Shown here: piece by piece, positions 52,441-63,974 of the stretch
Layout: each line of letters starts with the position of its first letter
Numbering within the stretch: the first letter of the stretch is position 1
Assembly (NCBI RefSeq): GCF_000346465.2
Contig: NC_034015.1
Coordinates: 2,958,658 to 3,022,657 of the forward strand
Length of the DNA stretch: 64,000 nucleotides
Direction: 5' to 3'
From: Prunus persica
Taxonomy: Eukaryota; Streptophyta; Magnoliopsida; Rosales; Rosaceae
Translations under genes and position numbers: made by a program
Notes under the pieces: generated by a model
Seen by the model: only the letters and a program-made list of their open reading frames with translations
Database searches by the model: none
What the model was told of the DNA's origin: nothing

Positions 52441-53297
52441 ATCGCTAAGTATATACAGCAAATAATAGAAAATCAAAAGAAGCATGGTGCTTGTCCATTC
52501 AAAGAATTATCAATGATGTTAAGCTTCCATTCTCCAAATTGATTGCTCCATCCCTCAAAAGCTCTTTGTTTTTTAATTTCCAGCCATGGATACTTAGATA
52601 GGCAAATTTTATTTTATTTATTTTATGGTAAGGAAAAAAAAATCTATTGAATTACAAAATGAAGTATATCCACTAGACAGATTGTCCACCAAAACAATAC
52701 ATCAACATAACAGGAACAGAAAAAACAAGATTAGAGAGAAAATAGTACTATTTCTCTCACAATTGGAACCCCAAAAAGAGATTAGACTGCACAGCTGCTT
52801 TCCAATCTGCAATTATATGAGAAAATATTTACCAAAACTCAAAGACACAGAAGCCCAGAGTTAAGACCAAAATCTGACTTTATCCCATAACACCTCCATC
52901 CCCACACCACTATAACTCTAAAAAATCTTCTTACTCCTCTCCAGCCAAATTACAAAAAGTTAAACAGAGTATATCTCTATAACCATTCTAATTACATTTT
53001 TATTTTTAATAAAATCCAGAGAAGACATGGTTAACACAACATGACAGTACCCAAATATCAGCAAAAAACGAAAGAAAATATCGCAATCTTTCAGATTTCT
53101 TCTAAAGAAACTAACTCCTAAAGCTGAGAAAACTAAAAATATGTAATAAATGAGAAAAATGGAACAGTACAAGGAGGCCATCCAGAAGAAAAAAATGATC
53201 ACAGAAGTTGTAGTATTTTTTGTTTTTACTGCTAGCTTATCCGTTTTTACTTCAAAAATGAATTGGCGTATTGGTTAATAGAAAATGTGATTGTTAC
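52441..53297. other. spacer between PPR and gyrase fragments
   Basis: AT-rich. ATTTTATTGTAAA occurs twice near 52390-52430. No recognisable coding sequence. It must hold the junction between the truncated 5' end of the PPR copy and the truncated 3' side of the gyrase copy. Confidence 0.45.
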
Positions 53298-53923
53298 CTG
53301 AGCCATTCGCACCAAAGAATCATACACAGCAGTGTCACCATGAGGATGAAATTTTCCTAGAACCTGCATCAAATCATTATATATTTAAAACCTAAATATA
53401 AAATACTGGGGATTCATACAAAAGAACACAGAAAGCCTCTGATTATTAACCTCTCCAACAACTCTATCACATTTCTTGAACGTTTTTCGCGACGCAAGCC
53501 CCAATTCATGCATTGCGTACCTGTAGTTTGGGAAGAATACAGAATATGAAATCCTCCTAAATTTGACTAATGAGCATTCTCTATGTCAACAATTCATAGG
53601 TTTTTAGTTCAAATTTTGTCAGGACGGAACCAAACGATCAAATAAGCAAATATCACTCACAAAATAGCTTCAGTGGGCTCCTTGTGGAGCTCAACACGCA
53701 CCATTGTTTCTTCGCTGTTCTCACTTGTGTCCTTGACCAGCACACTCCCATTTCCATTTTGCCCTTCGCTTGGAGCCTCCTTTTGGGCCGAGGATGATGC
53801 TGATAGGAAGCGGAGCTCCGACAGGTTGTGGCGGAGACTGGAAAATCGGGTCGGGTTGAGCGGGGCAGAGAGGTGGTGGCAGAGGACAGAGGAAGAAAAG
53901 CAAAGACTGGAAGCTAAGGCCAT
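53298..53923 (-). pseudogene. organellar DNA gyrase A fragment, 3 exons
   Basis: Exons 53923-53661, 53520-53451 and 53363-53298 on the minus strand, GT-AG and in frame, give 133 codons. The first is a Ser-rich organelle-targeting-type leader plus VRVELHKEPTEAIL. The second has YAMHELGLASRKTFKKCDRV and the third has [20 protein letters not shown], signature sequence of GyrA. The segment between ELHKE and YAMHELG (about 25-30 residues around the conserved LPDVRDGLKP block) is missing with the frame kept, as if one exon dropped out. Everything after LVRMAQ is absent, including the catalytic Tyr. Gyrase A is about 900 residues, so this is a 5' stub. It might still be transcribed. Confidence 0.85.
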
Positions 53924-54171
53924 GCTAAGGGCATAGGGCTAAAGGTGCCATGCCATTTGGGGTTTTTGGGGTTTCATTTCAGCACAATCTAAAACCCTGG
54001 CTCTGCGATTGCCCTTGGAATTTGGAGGCCTCTTGCGCGCCAAGATGTGTGGGTTTTTGGATTGGATGCACAGCACGTGACTTTCTTGGCTAAAAGTGCG
54101 TACAGATCACGTGCTAAAAGGAAATGCCAAATAATTATATCTGAAAGCTTCCGAAAGTTCTACCATGTACC
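53924..54171. other. 5' flank of the gyrase A stub
   Basis: About 250 bp upstream of the stub's ATG, without an ORF. It may carry the original gyrase promoter. It ends at the target duplication of the next hAT-like element. Confidence 0.4.
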
Positions 54172-54179
54172 CACCAAAC

Positions 54180-54626
54180 TAGGGGTGGGAATCAAAATCG
54201 GAATACCGAAACCGTGCCAAATCGTGTCAAATTATGTCAATCTCATGTCGTCCTATTTGGTGTTGAAGTGTAAACAGGATGATATCAAAATCAGAATACC
54301 GAAACTGTCCCGAAACTGTGTCAATCTTGTACCGTCCCATTTGGTGTTGAAGTGTAAACGGGATGATACCGTATCATCCTGTTACTATTTGGCACGACAT
54401 CAGTTCCAGATTTGTGATCCCGTTTGGTGCCATACCTTACCGAACAATACCAGGTAAATAATAAATCCCAATTTCAGTTCCTCCTCTCCCACAAACATTT
54501 GACTCAAGCTTTCTATTCTTCTCTTCTCTTCTCCTTTCTCAATCATCGATTTGAAGCCGTAATTCCCAATCCTCCACCATCGATCGATCTCATCTTCTTC
54601 TTCTCCTCCTCCTCCTCCTCCTCCTC

Positions 54627-54692
<66 letters not shown>

Positions 54693-55040
54693 TTCATAAA
54701 CGCCACCATAATTCCCAAAATCCCTTTCGATTTCGATCTAATCCTCTTACTGTCCTCCTCCTCTCTCATACTCTCTATCTCTAGTATCTTCTTCTCCTCT
54801 CTCTGTCACACTCTCTATCTCTAGTATTAGGCTTGATTTGTAAAACTTCATATTTTGTGTTATGCAAACAAGTTTTTTAGGGTATAAAAAATTATACCGA
54901 ATCATACTGGTCCCATGTGGGCTCGGTATGGTTGAACGTTTTTTGAAAACCCCTCATCCTGTCCCATCCCGATGCTTTTATCCAAGATTGACACCGGGAT
55001 GACCTCCATCCTGTGTCAACCCGTACAGTGCCAAGGCCTA
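54180..55040. mobile_element. non-autonomous hAT-like element
   Basis: 861 bp, starting TAGGGGTGGGAAT and ending GTGCCAAGGCCTA, with weak inverted ends but a perfect 8-bp target duplication CACCAAAC (54172-54179 and 55041-55048). It holds two copies of a roughly 110-bp unit with TTTGGTGTTGAAGTGTAAAC (54260 and 54345) and a compound microsatellite at about 54600-54692 (CTC, then CT, then CA). No transposase. Frames that run through the microsatellite are artefacts. Confidence 0.8.
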
Positions 55041-55048
55041 CACCAAAC

Positions 55049-56297
55049 CATATGGGCCATTGGATGAGAAGTTAATGGATATAGGGTAATCCACACCATT
55101 AGTAGTTAGTCACCTATTTAACTAGTTATTACAGGTTAAATAAAAACAACAAAAAAATAAAAAACAAAACAAAACAAAGAAAAATTGGAATGTGAAACAC
55201 CTTCCACTACTACCCTCTCTTCTTCGTGTTGGGCTTCTTGGTTCGAACTCCAGTAGGCAATAGCTTGTTTGGTGGATATTAATTGGTTGTGGTGAGTGTT
55301 TGTGCAAACTTCTCACGGGAGAATATTCGTGTGTAGATTCTTCACCCTTCGAGCTTCCTTCTCTTTCTTCCTCGGTTCCTGCGAAACAAATAGGAGTAAA
55401 GATCACATCCCAAGAGTGTTGGCCAAAGGCCCTCGAATGCCTAAGTTAGTTCGATTGGATCTTTGAGAAAAAATGCAACAATAACTAGAATGGACGGAGT
55501 TTTCTCCCACGAGGAGAGTCTGGTGGCCTTAGCCGTGTGAGGAGAGAGGGAGAGAGGGGTGGGGGAGGGGGGGAGAGAGAGAGTGAGAGGTGTCTCTCTC
55601 GGGTTTTAGAGCTAGGCTTTGAATTTCCTTGTATGTTGAATGTGGCATGTATTTATGGGGCTATGGCCATCTAGGGTTTTTCATAGAATAATTCCTATTT
55701 GGAAGGAAGATATTCTTTCCCTTAAAATGAGAGATTGAATCAATTAGGGATTCAGATTAGAATCAAATCCCTAATTGATGATAATATCCCTAAAATAAGA
55801 AAATATCATAAATTGATGATTATATTCGCAAATAAAGATAATATCTTTATTTTTTGTCTTAATTAATTGGCCAAATAAATAGGCTCAATTACTAACCTAG
55901 GTGATATTCTTCTTGTCCATGTGGAGCCTTGTGATTGGTCGGTGAAATATATGCTCCTACAAATGCCCCCCAAGCTTCTGCATGGTGCTTGTGAGGCATG
56001 GAAGAGATGAGAAATATTTTTCAGGCTTCCCAACTGCATATGGGCTTTCTTCTTTTAGTTGGGCTCCTTTTGCAAGTTGGGCTCCTAATTGAAGTAGGCT
56101 TTTGACTTTTTCTTAAAGTTGGGCTCCCAATGGGAATAGGCTTGTGATTCCTCGTTGACCTAGGATGCCCAACCTTTATAAATATAAGGCTTCTCTTCAC
56201 TCATTTTCAAATTGCAAACTTATTTTCTTTACTTTCTAGCTTGTGAGAGAGATCTTAGACAATTGTACTGCTTCTCGAGGAGAGGAGTCGCCATGCA
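55049..56297. other. spacer with gypsy-LTR-like sequence
   Basis: No intact gene. 55900-56200 has AATGCCCCCCAAGC and TTGGGCTCC(C/T) repeats like many plant gypsy LTRs. TATAAATATAAGG at 56176-56188 could be the promoter for the transposon gene at 57340. A GA-rich tract lies at 55545-55590. Boundaries not resolved. Confidence 0.4.
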
Positions 56298-56305
56298 CAC
56301 CAAGG

Positions 56306-56863
56306 TAGGGATGGCAACGAGTTAGGTAGGGGCAGGGTATGACAATACCATCCTTGTCCCCATTCTCCATCCCCGCCCCCATCCCCGAACCCATCCCTGT
56401 TTAATAGGTTTCGGGGAATCCCCATCCCCGTCCTCATCGGGGGACTATTCCCCATACCATCTCCGAATCCCCGATTTTTTTTGCATAAAAAATATTTATA
56501 ATGCATTTTAACATTAAGTTTCATATTAAATTATCATTACGCATCCACATACTATAAAGTTCAACTCAACTATTCGAAATCACATCAATATGAAATTCCA
56601 AAGAAAATTAGGAGAGGGATGTTAATTTAGGATTAAACAAAACTATTATAATTATATATTTATTTATTTAAATATAAACATATATATTTTCGGGTCGGGT
56701 TTGGGGATGGGGACGCCAATACCATCCCCTCCCCATACCCGTAGGGGATTTTTTCAAGTTCAGGGATCCCCGTACCCGATACATGTTTGGCCCCGAAATC
56801 TCCCCCCGTTAGGGTCGGGGATCCGACGGGGACCCGCCCCTGTGGGGATTTTTGCCATCCCTA
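56306..56863. mobile_element. non-autonomous hAT-like element, perfect ends
   Basis: 558 bp with perfect 12-bp terminal inverted repeats TAGGGATGGCAA/TTGCCATCCCTA and a perfect 8-bp target duplication CACCAAGG (56298-56305 and 56864-56871). GGGGATCC/CCCCGA subterminal words surround an AT-rich centre. No ORF belongs to it; the Gly-rich minus frame over the left end is an artefact. It landed directly after a short ATGCACACCAAG, where the restored flank would read as a splice donor (AAG|GTAGGT). Confidence 0.95.
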
Positions 56864-56871
56864 CACCAAGG

Positions 56872-57339
56872 TAGGTCGAATATATATATATTTATATTTT
56901 CGCGACGAAGATCAGTTGGCTTTGGCTGGCTGGTTGTCACCGTGACTGGTGCCGACTGAAGCGGCGATGGCAGTTGGTAGGACCAGTTGGTTGAGTCACA
57001 ACCTAGCTAAAGGGTTGCGGTATGGAAGTGGGCCGTGCCCCAGGGGGCCTGGGAGGCACGCTAGCGCTGGTCTAGGCTTCGTTGCGGCATGGGGTGGAAC
57101 TGGCTGCTTGGGCCGCACTTATTTTTATTTTTTTGTTGGCCTGGGCTGGAGCGACTTGGCTAGAGTTGTCGACGAGCCAGAGCTCGCATGGGTGCTCGCT
57201 ACTTCCTGCGGCTTAGGCAGCGCCGATTTGGCGGTTTGGGCCGGTGCTGGCAATTTGTTTTTTTTAATAACACAACTTAGGGTTTTGACATGCTATCTGA
57301 CTTGCAATTTTCTACCTTTTTCACAACTATTCACTGGTC
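56872..57339. other. GC-rich spacer, probably an intron of the next gene
   Basis: Rich in GGCTGG, TTGGGCC and GGGCTGG words, with a short T-rich end at 57258-57335. No protein homology recognised. If 56294-56305 is a first exon, this is its intron. Confidence 0.35.
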
Positions 57340-58480
57340 ATGTCTTCTGATGATGGTAGCTGATCACCAAGTTCGCAAGTGCCTTTGTACTTATGAGGTG
57401 GTTCCAAGGTGCACAAGAAAAGATTCGTGGCTAATCTGCATCACTTTAAGTCTAAAGCTCACTTCCAGAAGTGGCTTGCCACCTAGGCTTCTGTCATACC
57501 TGATGACGTGCGTGTCTAGTTGGCGGAGTCTTCGACCTACGATGCGCCTTGTATGGACCCAAATGATCCAAATGCTAGAATTATCACATTCCATCCCTTC
57601 TATTTCTCCTTGGGCTTAACGTTCCCGTTGTCAAAGTTCTTCAGGAAGGTGTTCCGCGCTATGGAGTGTGCCCTAAGCCAATGTACTCTGAACGTCTAGT
57701 GGGCCATCATGTATTTTGAGAATCTGAATCGTTTCTTCAAGCTGGATTTGACGATATGAGAGTTCTTCTACTTCTTCGAAGTGAGGCATTACGAGAAGTA
57801 TGCCCAGGTTTATATATGCTAAGCCAAGCTATTTGACAGTCTTAGCCAAGGAGATCAAGTATGGCACGCCGATGTGTTGGAGGTCAGCGGAGGGTGGAAA
57901 GCGAGGTCGGCGATGGTTTGCTTGTTCCTGTCACCTATTGCAATGATATGTCATTATTTTATTCATCTTCTTCAATTTTGTTTGAATTCTTTGATGTGTG
58001 ACTAACTGACTTCTGTATTCTGCTTGCAGAGAATGACATTTGCAAGAAACTAGATCTCGGGCCGGACATGGCTAAGGTTTACGGGGCCTTGAACATCCCA
58101 ACGAGGATTCCCGAATTGTGCTGGCTATTGAGTTAGTATCAAGAGAAAGATGGTGGTCTACCCCTACCAAAGATGTTGAGAAATGGAAGCAATATGGCCC
58201 AGACTTGGATGATCTGCCTACCGAATGGGATGAGTCGTGGACCGAGCATCCTTAAAAGTGGAAGGCTGATGCAAGAACCTCGCGGGCAAGGGATGTGTCT
58301 CCGTTGAGAAAGAAGCCAAGACTTCCTTCTGCTGTGATCAAGTCTTCTTTGAAAGGGTCATCATCCTTAAAACATAAACAATCTCCATCATCCTTAAAAC
58401 ATAAACAATCCCCATCATCCTTAAAATACATAAGTAATCCTCAAATCCAATCATTGAAATTCAAAATACTTATATTGTAG
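57340..58480 (+). pseudogene. putative gypsy-type transposon protein (Transposase_28-like)
   Basis: Starting MSSDDGS at 57340, the plus strand reads AHFQKWLAT, ITFHPFYFSLGLTFPLSKFF, FRAMECALSQCTLNV, WAIMYFENLNRFFKLDLT and EFFYFFEVRHYEKYAQV. A GT-AG-like break follows near 57925-58030, then ENDICKKLDLGPDMAKVYGA, IPTRIPELCWLLS and a basic tail PLRKKPRLPSA. I assign it to the plant family annotated as putative gypsy-type transposon proteins. Several stops (for example after LAT and LNV) make it dead. Three 27-bp repeats at about 58361-58441 encode SSLKHKQSP units at the C terminus. It is the same broad kind of cargo as in Tat elements. Confidence 0.7.
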
Positions 58481-58781
58481 CAAAATAAAATTGTTGGTGC
58501 ACTACTCGTCTTCGAGGTGAGCATCTGAACAACATTCCACAATATCCTGACAAATAAAAGATAATAATTAATAAGACAAAAGTCAATTTGAGAATAAAAA
58601 TAACAAATACAATATTTAAGAGTGAGCAAAATATTGAAAATGCAAGAAAAGAGTTTACAATTGAAGCAGATTGTCTTGAGCGTGTAGAAGTATTTGAGTT
58701 GTTTTCCCTCATACTTTGAACTAGATCTTTCAATTCATACACCACACATGTTAAGTCCTTCACTTCCTCCTTTAATTTCAC
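58481..58781 (-). pseudogene. coiled-coil transposon-protein scrap
   Basis: The minus-strand reading EEVKDLTCVVYELKDLVQSM then NSNTSTRSRQSAS resembles the C-terminal region of plant En/Spm-type ORF1 proteins, followed by an AT-rich non-coding stretch. It may belong with the scrap near 60640-60760, separated by inserted sequence. Assignment is weak. Confidence 0.35.
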
Positions 58782-60628
58782 ATGCTCTCTTCATGTTCTA
58801 AGCATATACACTTATTACAACCTTGGCTATCTGTTTCCCTCTTTTCGGTCGGGGCGGCCGACGGAAGGAACTTTTAGTCCTTCTTCTTTTGGATGCGGGG
58901 CGTGCCAGCACCAAGCCCCGAATTTGGGCTTGAATGGAATGTGAGTAGATGGATGTGTTGTGCTTCTAACTTCTGACCAAACAATTGATCGGCCAAGTAA
59001 GGAACCTCCTCTTGGCCTAGATTCTTTCACTTCCTCGGGCTCGAGGATGGTTAGGTTTCGTACGAATATTTTTGTGATTTTTAGGGTTTTATGTAAAAAT
59101 AATGCAATTAAACTAAATATGCGTATAAACGTAAAGACAAGAATTTAAGTGCGATAAAATAAATCAAAGCGATAAATAAAGCAAGAATGAAATAAAAGCG
59201 ATAAGAACGATAAAATAAAATAAACTTGAAATTAAACTTAATTGAAAGTATGATAACAATGAAAGCTAAAGCAATTGAAATAGACTTGAATTTAAATGAC
59301 AAGAAATATAAATCAAACAAGAATTTAAATGACAAGAAAGATAAACTTACACTAGAAAAAGGAAGAACTCACTACACTAGGTGCTTAAAAAATAAAATCC
59401 AAAGTCTAGGAAAAGAAAAGTGCGAGACAAAAGATAAGTTTGTTTGTCTGATGTTGTGTGTCTTCTGCCTTCATCAAGCAAGGTTTATATAGGGCACTCG
59501 TCAACCCATGGCTTGGCCATTGAATGGCCAAATGTCAACTCTTCTTAAAAGCTTTCCTTTCGAAGCCCCCCTAAATCCGTAGGATTGCATTGATTGAAAT
59601 ATTCTGGCATGCTTGATTCTTCCTTGTTTTGGAACACTCGGAGTTACTATAAAAAATCCCTTAATTTCTTTTCTTGTGAGGCCCTCCGTCACGTGCACAT
59701 AATCTTCCAAAAATTTGGGCTCGCATCGTTGGCTTAAACTCGGGCATCCAATTTCTCTTATATTGCCATCCATATAATATCAAGTAAACATAAAATAATA
59801 TAAAGAGGGCACCACATATTTGCAAGAACTCAACCACATTCGTATAATATTATATATATATATATGACCATTAGCTTTTTTGACTTGTGAACACTTCAGC
59901 CCATTTTGCAGACCACCAAAGGGCTCCAACCGCATTCATCTACCTATTTCACATACATATATAATATATAATAGGACAAAAAATTTTCAGCCCAATTTGC
60001 AAAGGACTCCCAAGTTTTAGCCGCATGCACTCCAATACAGCTTGCCCACTTTGAAAAAAATTCCTAGAGCACCAGCTTTATTCGGCTACCATTCAACTCA
60101 ATTTGCCCATATATGCATATATCCATCAACCACACCATTTGACTTCATTTGCCCATATACACATATATTAATACATATATATGTTTGATTCCATATATAT
60201 ATATATATATATATACAATGAGTCATCCAAAACCCTTTCAGCCTCATTTTTCCAAAACAACAAACACCCCAGCCGCACTCATATCCAATTAACAACACAG
60301 CAGCCACAATCACCCAACACACTCGGCCGCAATATCTTGAGAATTGGCTGCATCCTATTTGAGTACCTCCAGCCGCATTCAAACATAGGCCAGCCATTCT
60401 CTCCACCTCACCCAGCCGCTATGCCCCAACAAATCTGACCGACCGCTTAGCTCCAAAAATCCGGTCGCAACAGCGCACAGCCCAGCTACCTAAGCACTCC
60501 AAATCTCGGCCGTGCCTTCGCAAGACCTCCAGGGCTCCAGGCCCGGCCGCAAACAATTCTTGAAGCTCAGCCGCCATTCCAAGAGCCCGACGGCCTGTGT
60601 TGTCGAATAGTGCCCGGGTGAATTCTTA
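58782..60628. other. repetitive spacer, no gene
   Basis: 59090-59340 is very A-rich (GATAAAATAAAATAAA-type). 59850-60600 repeats a CAGCCGCA(T/C)T word at least six times (for example 60024, 60271, 60370) among (TA)n tracts at 59850 and 60195. It probably contains a retrotransposon LTR, but I found no pair of ends. Confidence 0.4.
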
Positions 60629-60760
60629 TCACCTCCAAACACTATCTGAATGATACACATCTTTTGTACTAAAGCCACCACCTAAGCCAAGGATACGACC
60701 GTGACTTGGCCCACCAATAACTTCCTTGTATATATCCCAACCATTTACTTCATTCTCTTC
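60629..60760 (-). pseudogene. CACTA ORF1-like (Transposase_24-type) scrap
   Basis: The minus-strand reading NGWDIYKEVIGGPSHGRILG then LGGGFSTKDVY resembles the conserved C-terminal block of plant En/Spm ORF1 proteins (YxxVMG...GRVRGxGxGPTPS type). Only about 40 codons are visible. Flanks are non-coding. Confidence 0.5.
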
Positions 60761-60940
60761 TTCTGTGGCAGTAGCCTTTTTATTCTTCATTTTTTCCGTC
60801 AATGAAATTATAGAAAACATAAACAAGGATATAAACAAAATTTCATGTGAATAAAAAGCAGGATAATGAGAAACAAAGTGGGGGCAATGTAAAAAAATTT
60901 CTTTAGCCTTTTTCACTTCGCCAACTTTCTCCCCCTCCAT

Positions 60941-63577
60941 TCTTAAGCTTACTTACATGGAACTTATTAATATATTTAATTACACTAGGTTCAATTCTAG
61001 TTCGATCAAGCTATTAAGATTTAAAGAATGAAATTTGGAACAAAATTTAAAACATGCACAAATGATGATTAAGAACTAACTACAAAAGGAACAATCAACA
61101 AAGCAACAACCAAATGAATATTTTTATGTCATCTTTTCTATTCTTTTCTATTGGAACAGAACCTGCATTATGTAAGTCTTCATAGGTTTATATGAATTAA
61201 ACACTAACCTTGATCAGACATGATGTGCACAGGAAGTTATCTTGGTTTGTGTAGTAAAGTAGTCTTCTCTACTATCCGCCTTTTTATCTCTCTCTAGATG
61301 GGGTGAGAATGTTATTGAGTGTGTTCTAGCTGATAGCACATTGACATCCTTTTATAGGCTTCACTTAAGAGTCCTCCTCATTAAAGACATCATAACTTTC
61401 CTTAAGCCAGTAGAATTAGGTGTTTCAATCCACATAGAAATAGGAAACTTAAAGCACTCTGTATTTAACCAAAATAGTCACTTATACAAAGTCTAAAAGA
61501 TAGATACAATATGTACTCATACTTGGCATAGAACTAGATATCCTTAAGAGATTATAAGACCATCTCAGTGTTTGATTAGAATGCAAACTCTTACACGTTA
61601 TGCACAATTGGGGATGTCCCCTTATTAGATTTATTTGTTTTACTTTTCTTCTACATGAAAAAAAGGGTAAATCATAACCTAATATCAACTTATTCATGAA
61701 ACCAATGTAAGGCACATCAATGAATAAACCAAAGCATACACTAGCCAATCAATGTTAGTTGAAATCAAATTTTAACCTGCCATTGAGGCTCGAACCAATA
61801 ATCAACCATTTTACACCCAACTTCTTGAGATATTCTTGATGGGCAGTGAGTGTATCTCTCACCAGTAGCCTTGTACTTTTCAACAATGCTATTTTGCAAT
61901 GAGGACATCTAGTAGGAATATTGGAATTTAATATGTAGTTTGAATGCAACCCTCATCTCTTCTTCTTTGCATGTGTATGTATATCAAGTTTCTTTAAAAC
62001 TGATCATACAGTAAATCCATGAGAGTTTTTGGAAATTCGTTAAAAGTTGTCCATGCCCCATCCATAGCCTAATGAAAAAGTACTCCTATAGTTCATGTAG
62101 CTCCAGTGGTTATAATCCTAAAAATTTAAACCAAATTTAAATAAATAAACAAAAAGGCATTGACAAAATAAGAGGCTAACTTTGATAGTAATGCTTTCAA
62201 ATGGCCAGTTGCATGCCTTATACATTACCTTCCTCTATGTTACAATTGGAGTGTCATTTCCATCTTTACCCATAGCCTTCTCTTAACCTTTTTTTTTTTA
62301 TCACAGCACCTGAACCTAATGAATAAAAAAGTAAGGATGTTTTAAGAATGTCTAATGACATGTGTTTATATATTTAAAACCCCATATATATTTAAAAAAA
62401 TTTATTTTCTCCATTCGACGATTCCATTTCAAGAGACATTTCTTCCATTTCACTATCATGTGATGTTCAATCAAATCATCATGTTGGTCTAAGGAGAGTC
62501 TAGATGACTGAGGAAGTGTAATGTCGGATGCTCTATTTTGACTCTCTCTTTCTTACCCTGTCTACAATTTATAATAGAGAAACAAAGACAACGCAAAACT
62601 GAGAATTAATTGAGAAATAATCATTTAAAATAAATATACAACTATAAATAATATTAAAAATAATAATTTATAACGACAATGAAAATAACTCATACATGTT
62701 TGTTGCATTTCATGCATTTTGTTATCATGTAATGGCTCAGTGGGAACCGTCTAAGTGCTTGACACTTTACATTAAGAAAAAAATTTACAACTTATAACTA
62801 GATTAAAGAGAGCTTCAGCCAAATATCATTATAATTCATTTCATTTTGCTGTGAAAGTTGACATTTCATTTGTCTCTTTTGCTACTAAGCAGTGAAAAAC
62901 TAATGAGTTTTTAGCTTTAGATCTAGGTAAAAAGCCTTAGATGTTCAATCCACAAAGAGTTTTTAGCCTTTCAAAATTGTACCTCCCCTAAAAAATTCTT
63001 GGGTCCGCCAATGAATACAAATACAACTATAAAAAGAAAGTTTAAAAACAAATTGATTGATAGTGACAAGGCAAATAACTCATATGTGTTTGTTATGTCT
63101 CTTGCATTTCTTGATCATGTGATGGTTGAGGACATGTAGTCAATGATTTTCGGTTGTTACTCTTTCTTCTTTTTCCAATGTATGCCATTTATAATCAAAG
63201 AGTAACAAGATCATACTCAAAAGCATAAATAGAAATCACACAAGATGCCTTAATACATTACTAATTTCACTTAAACCACTAGATATAAAAAGTACAATTT
63301 GCAAGTCAAATACAAAGATTCCATAACTATAGCATTAAATTGACGTGATTGTATTGGAATAAATTAATCTATTGTTGGATTGTATTACATATTTATTGGC
63401 ATCTTGTTCTCTTTGTGTACCCATTTGAAATTAGTAGCTTAAAATAAAAGCTACTTTTTAGAGTTATTACAGAGAATGCATGATATGCATAGAGCATTTA
63501 ACGCAAATTCCTCTATGGTGTACACATAAATATATATAACATGTGAAACGATATCCTCATTATTTTACCCATTCATC
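60941..63577. other. AT-rich spacer, mostly empty
   Basis: No confident gene. A minus frame at 61949-61755 (RCPHCKIALLKSTRLLVRDT, with a CPHC pair) looks coding but I cannot name it. 62510 and 63130 share CATGTGATGGTT/GTCTA-like words and GACTCTTTCTTC-like motifs suggesting a diverged repeat about 600 bp apart. The rest is AT-rich. Confidence 0.4.
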
Positions 63578-63937
63578 CACTACAAGAAAAATAGCCTACA
63601 ACAACACGTTATTAACAACGTGCATATGTTGTGCGTTGTGGAAGTAGACTTTCCACAATGTGCTGCAATTGTGCGTTGAAGTATACCACTTTTAACAACG
63701 TGCAATTTGTCAAAATGAAATTTAGAGATTTTTTTACAACGCACCCTTGGCCTGTTGTTGTATGTTTAGTTCTACAACACACATCGCATGTTGTTAAAAC
63801 TGTATCACTTTCCTTCAATAAAAAATTTGTGAAAAAGAAGCCAAATTTTTTTGCAGGAGAAACTCCCTCTCTCTCATAATCTGAAATACTCTCCCTCTCT
63901 CAAAATTTGACAAACTCTTTACATCTTCTAAACTTTC

Positions 63938-63974
<37 letters not shown>

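Noticed and set aside
54400..54699. ORFs rich in Ser or in Arg/Glu
   Set aside because: Translations of the CTC/CT/CA microsatellite in the hAT-like element.
55228..55242. GGTTCGAACTCC, a tRNA B-box-like word
   Set aside because: No A-box at the right spacing, no cloverleaf, no target duplication or tail; unlike the SINE at 44350 this is isolated.
56255..56524. Gly-rich minus-strand ORF of 89 codons
   Set aside because: It spans the left end of a hAT-like element and arises from its GGGATGG subterminal words.
58361..58441. Three 27-bp direct repeats that superficially look like a CRISPR-type array
   Set aside because: No spacers, the repeats are contiguous and in frame at the end of a transposon protein, and this is a plant genome.
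60181..60438. ORFs with Tyr/Ile runs
   Set aside because: Products of the (TA)n tract; no protein similarity.
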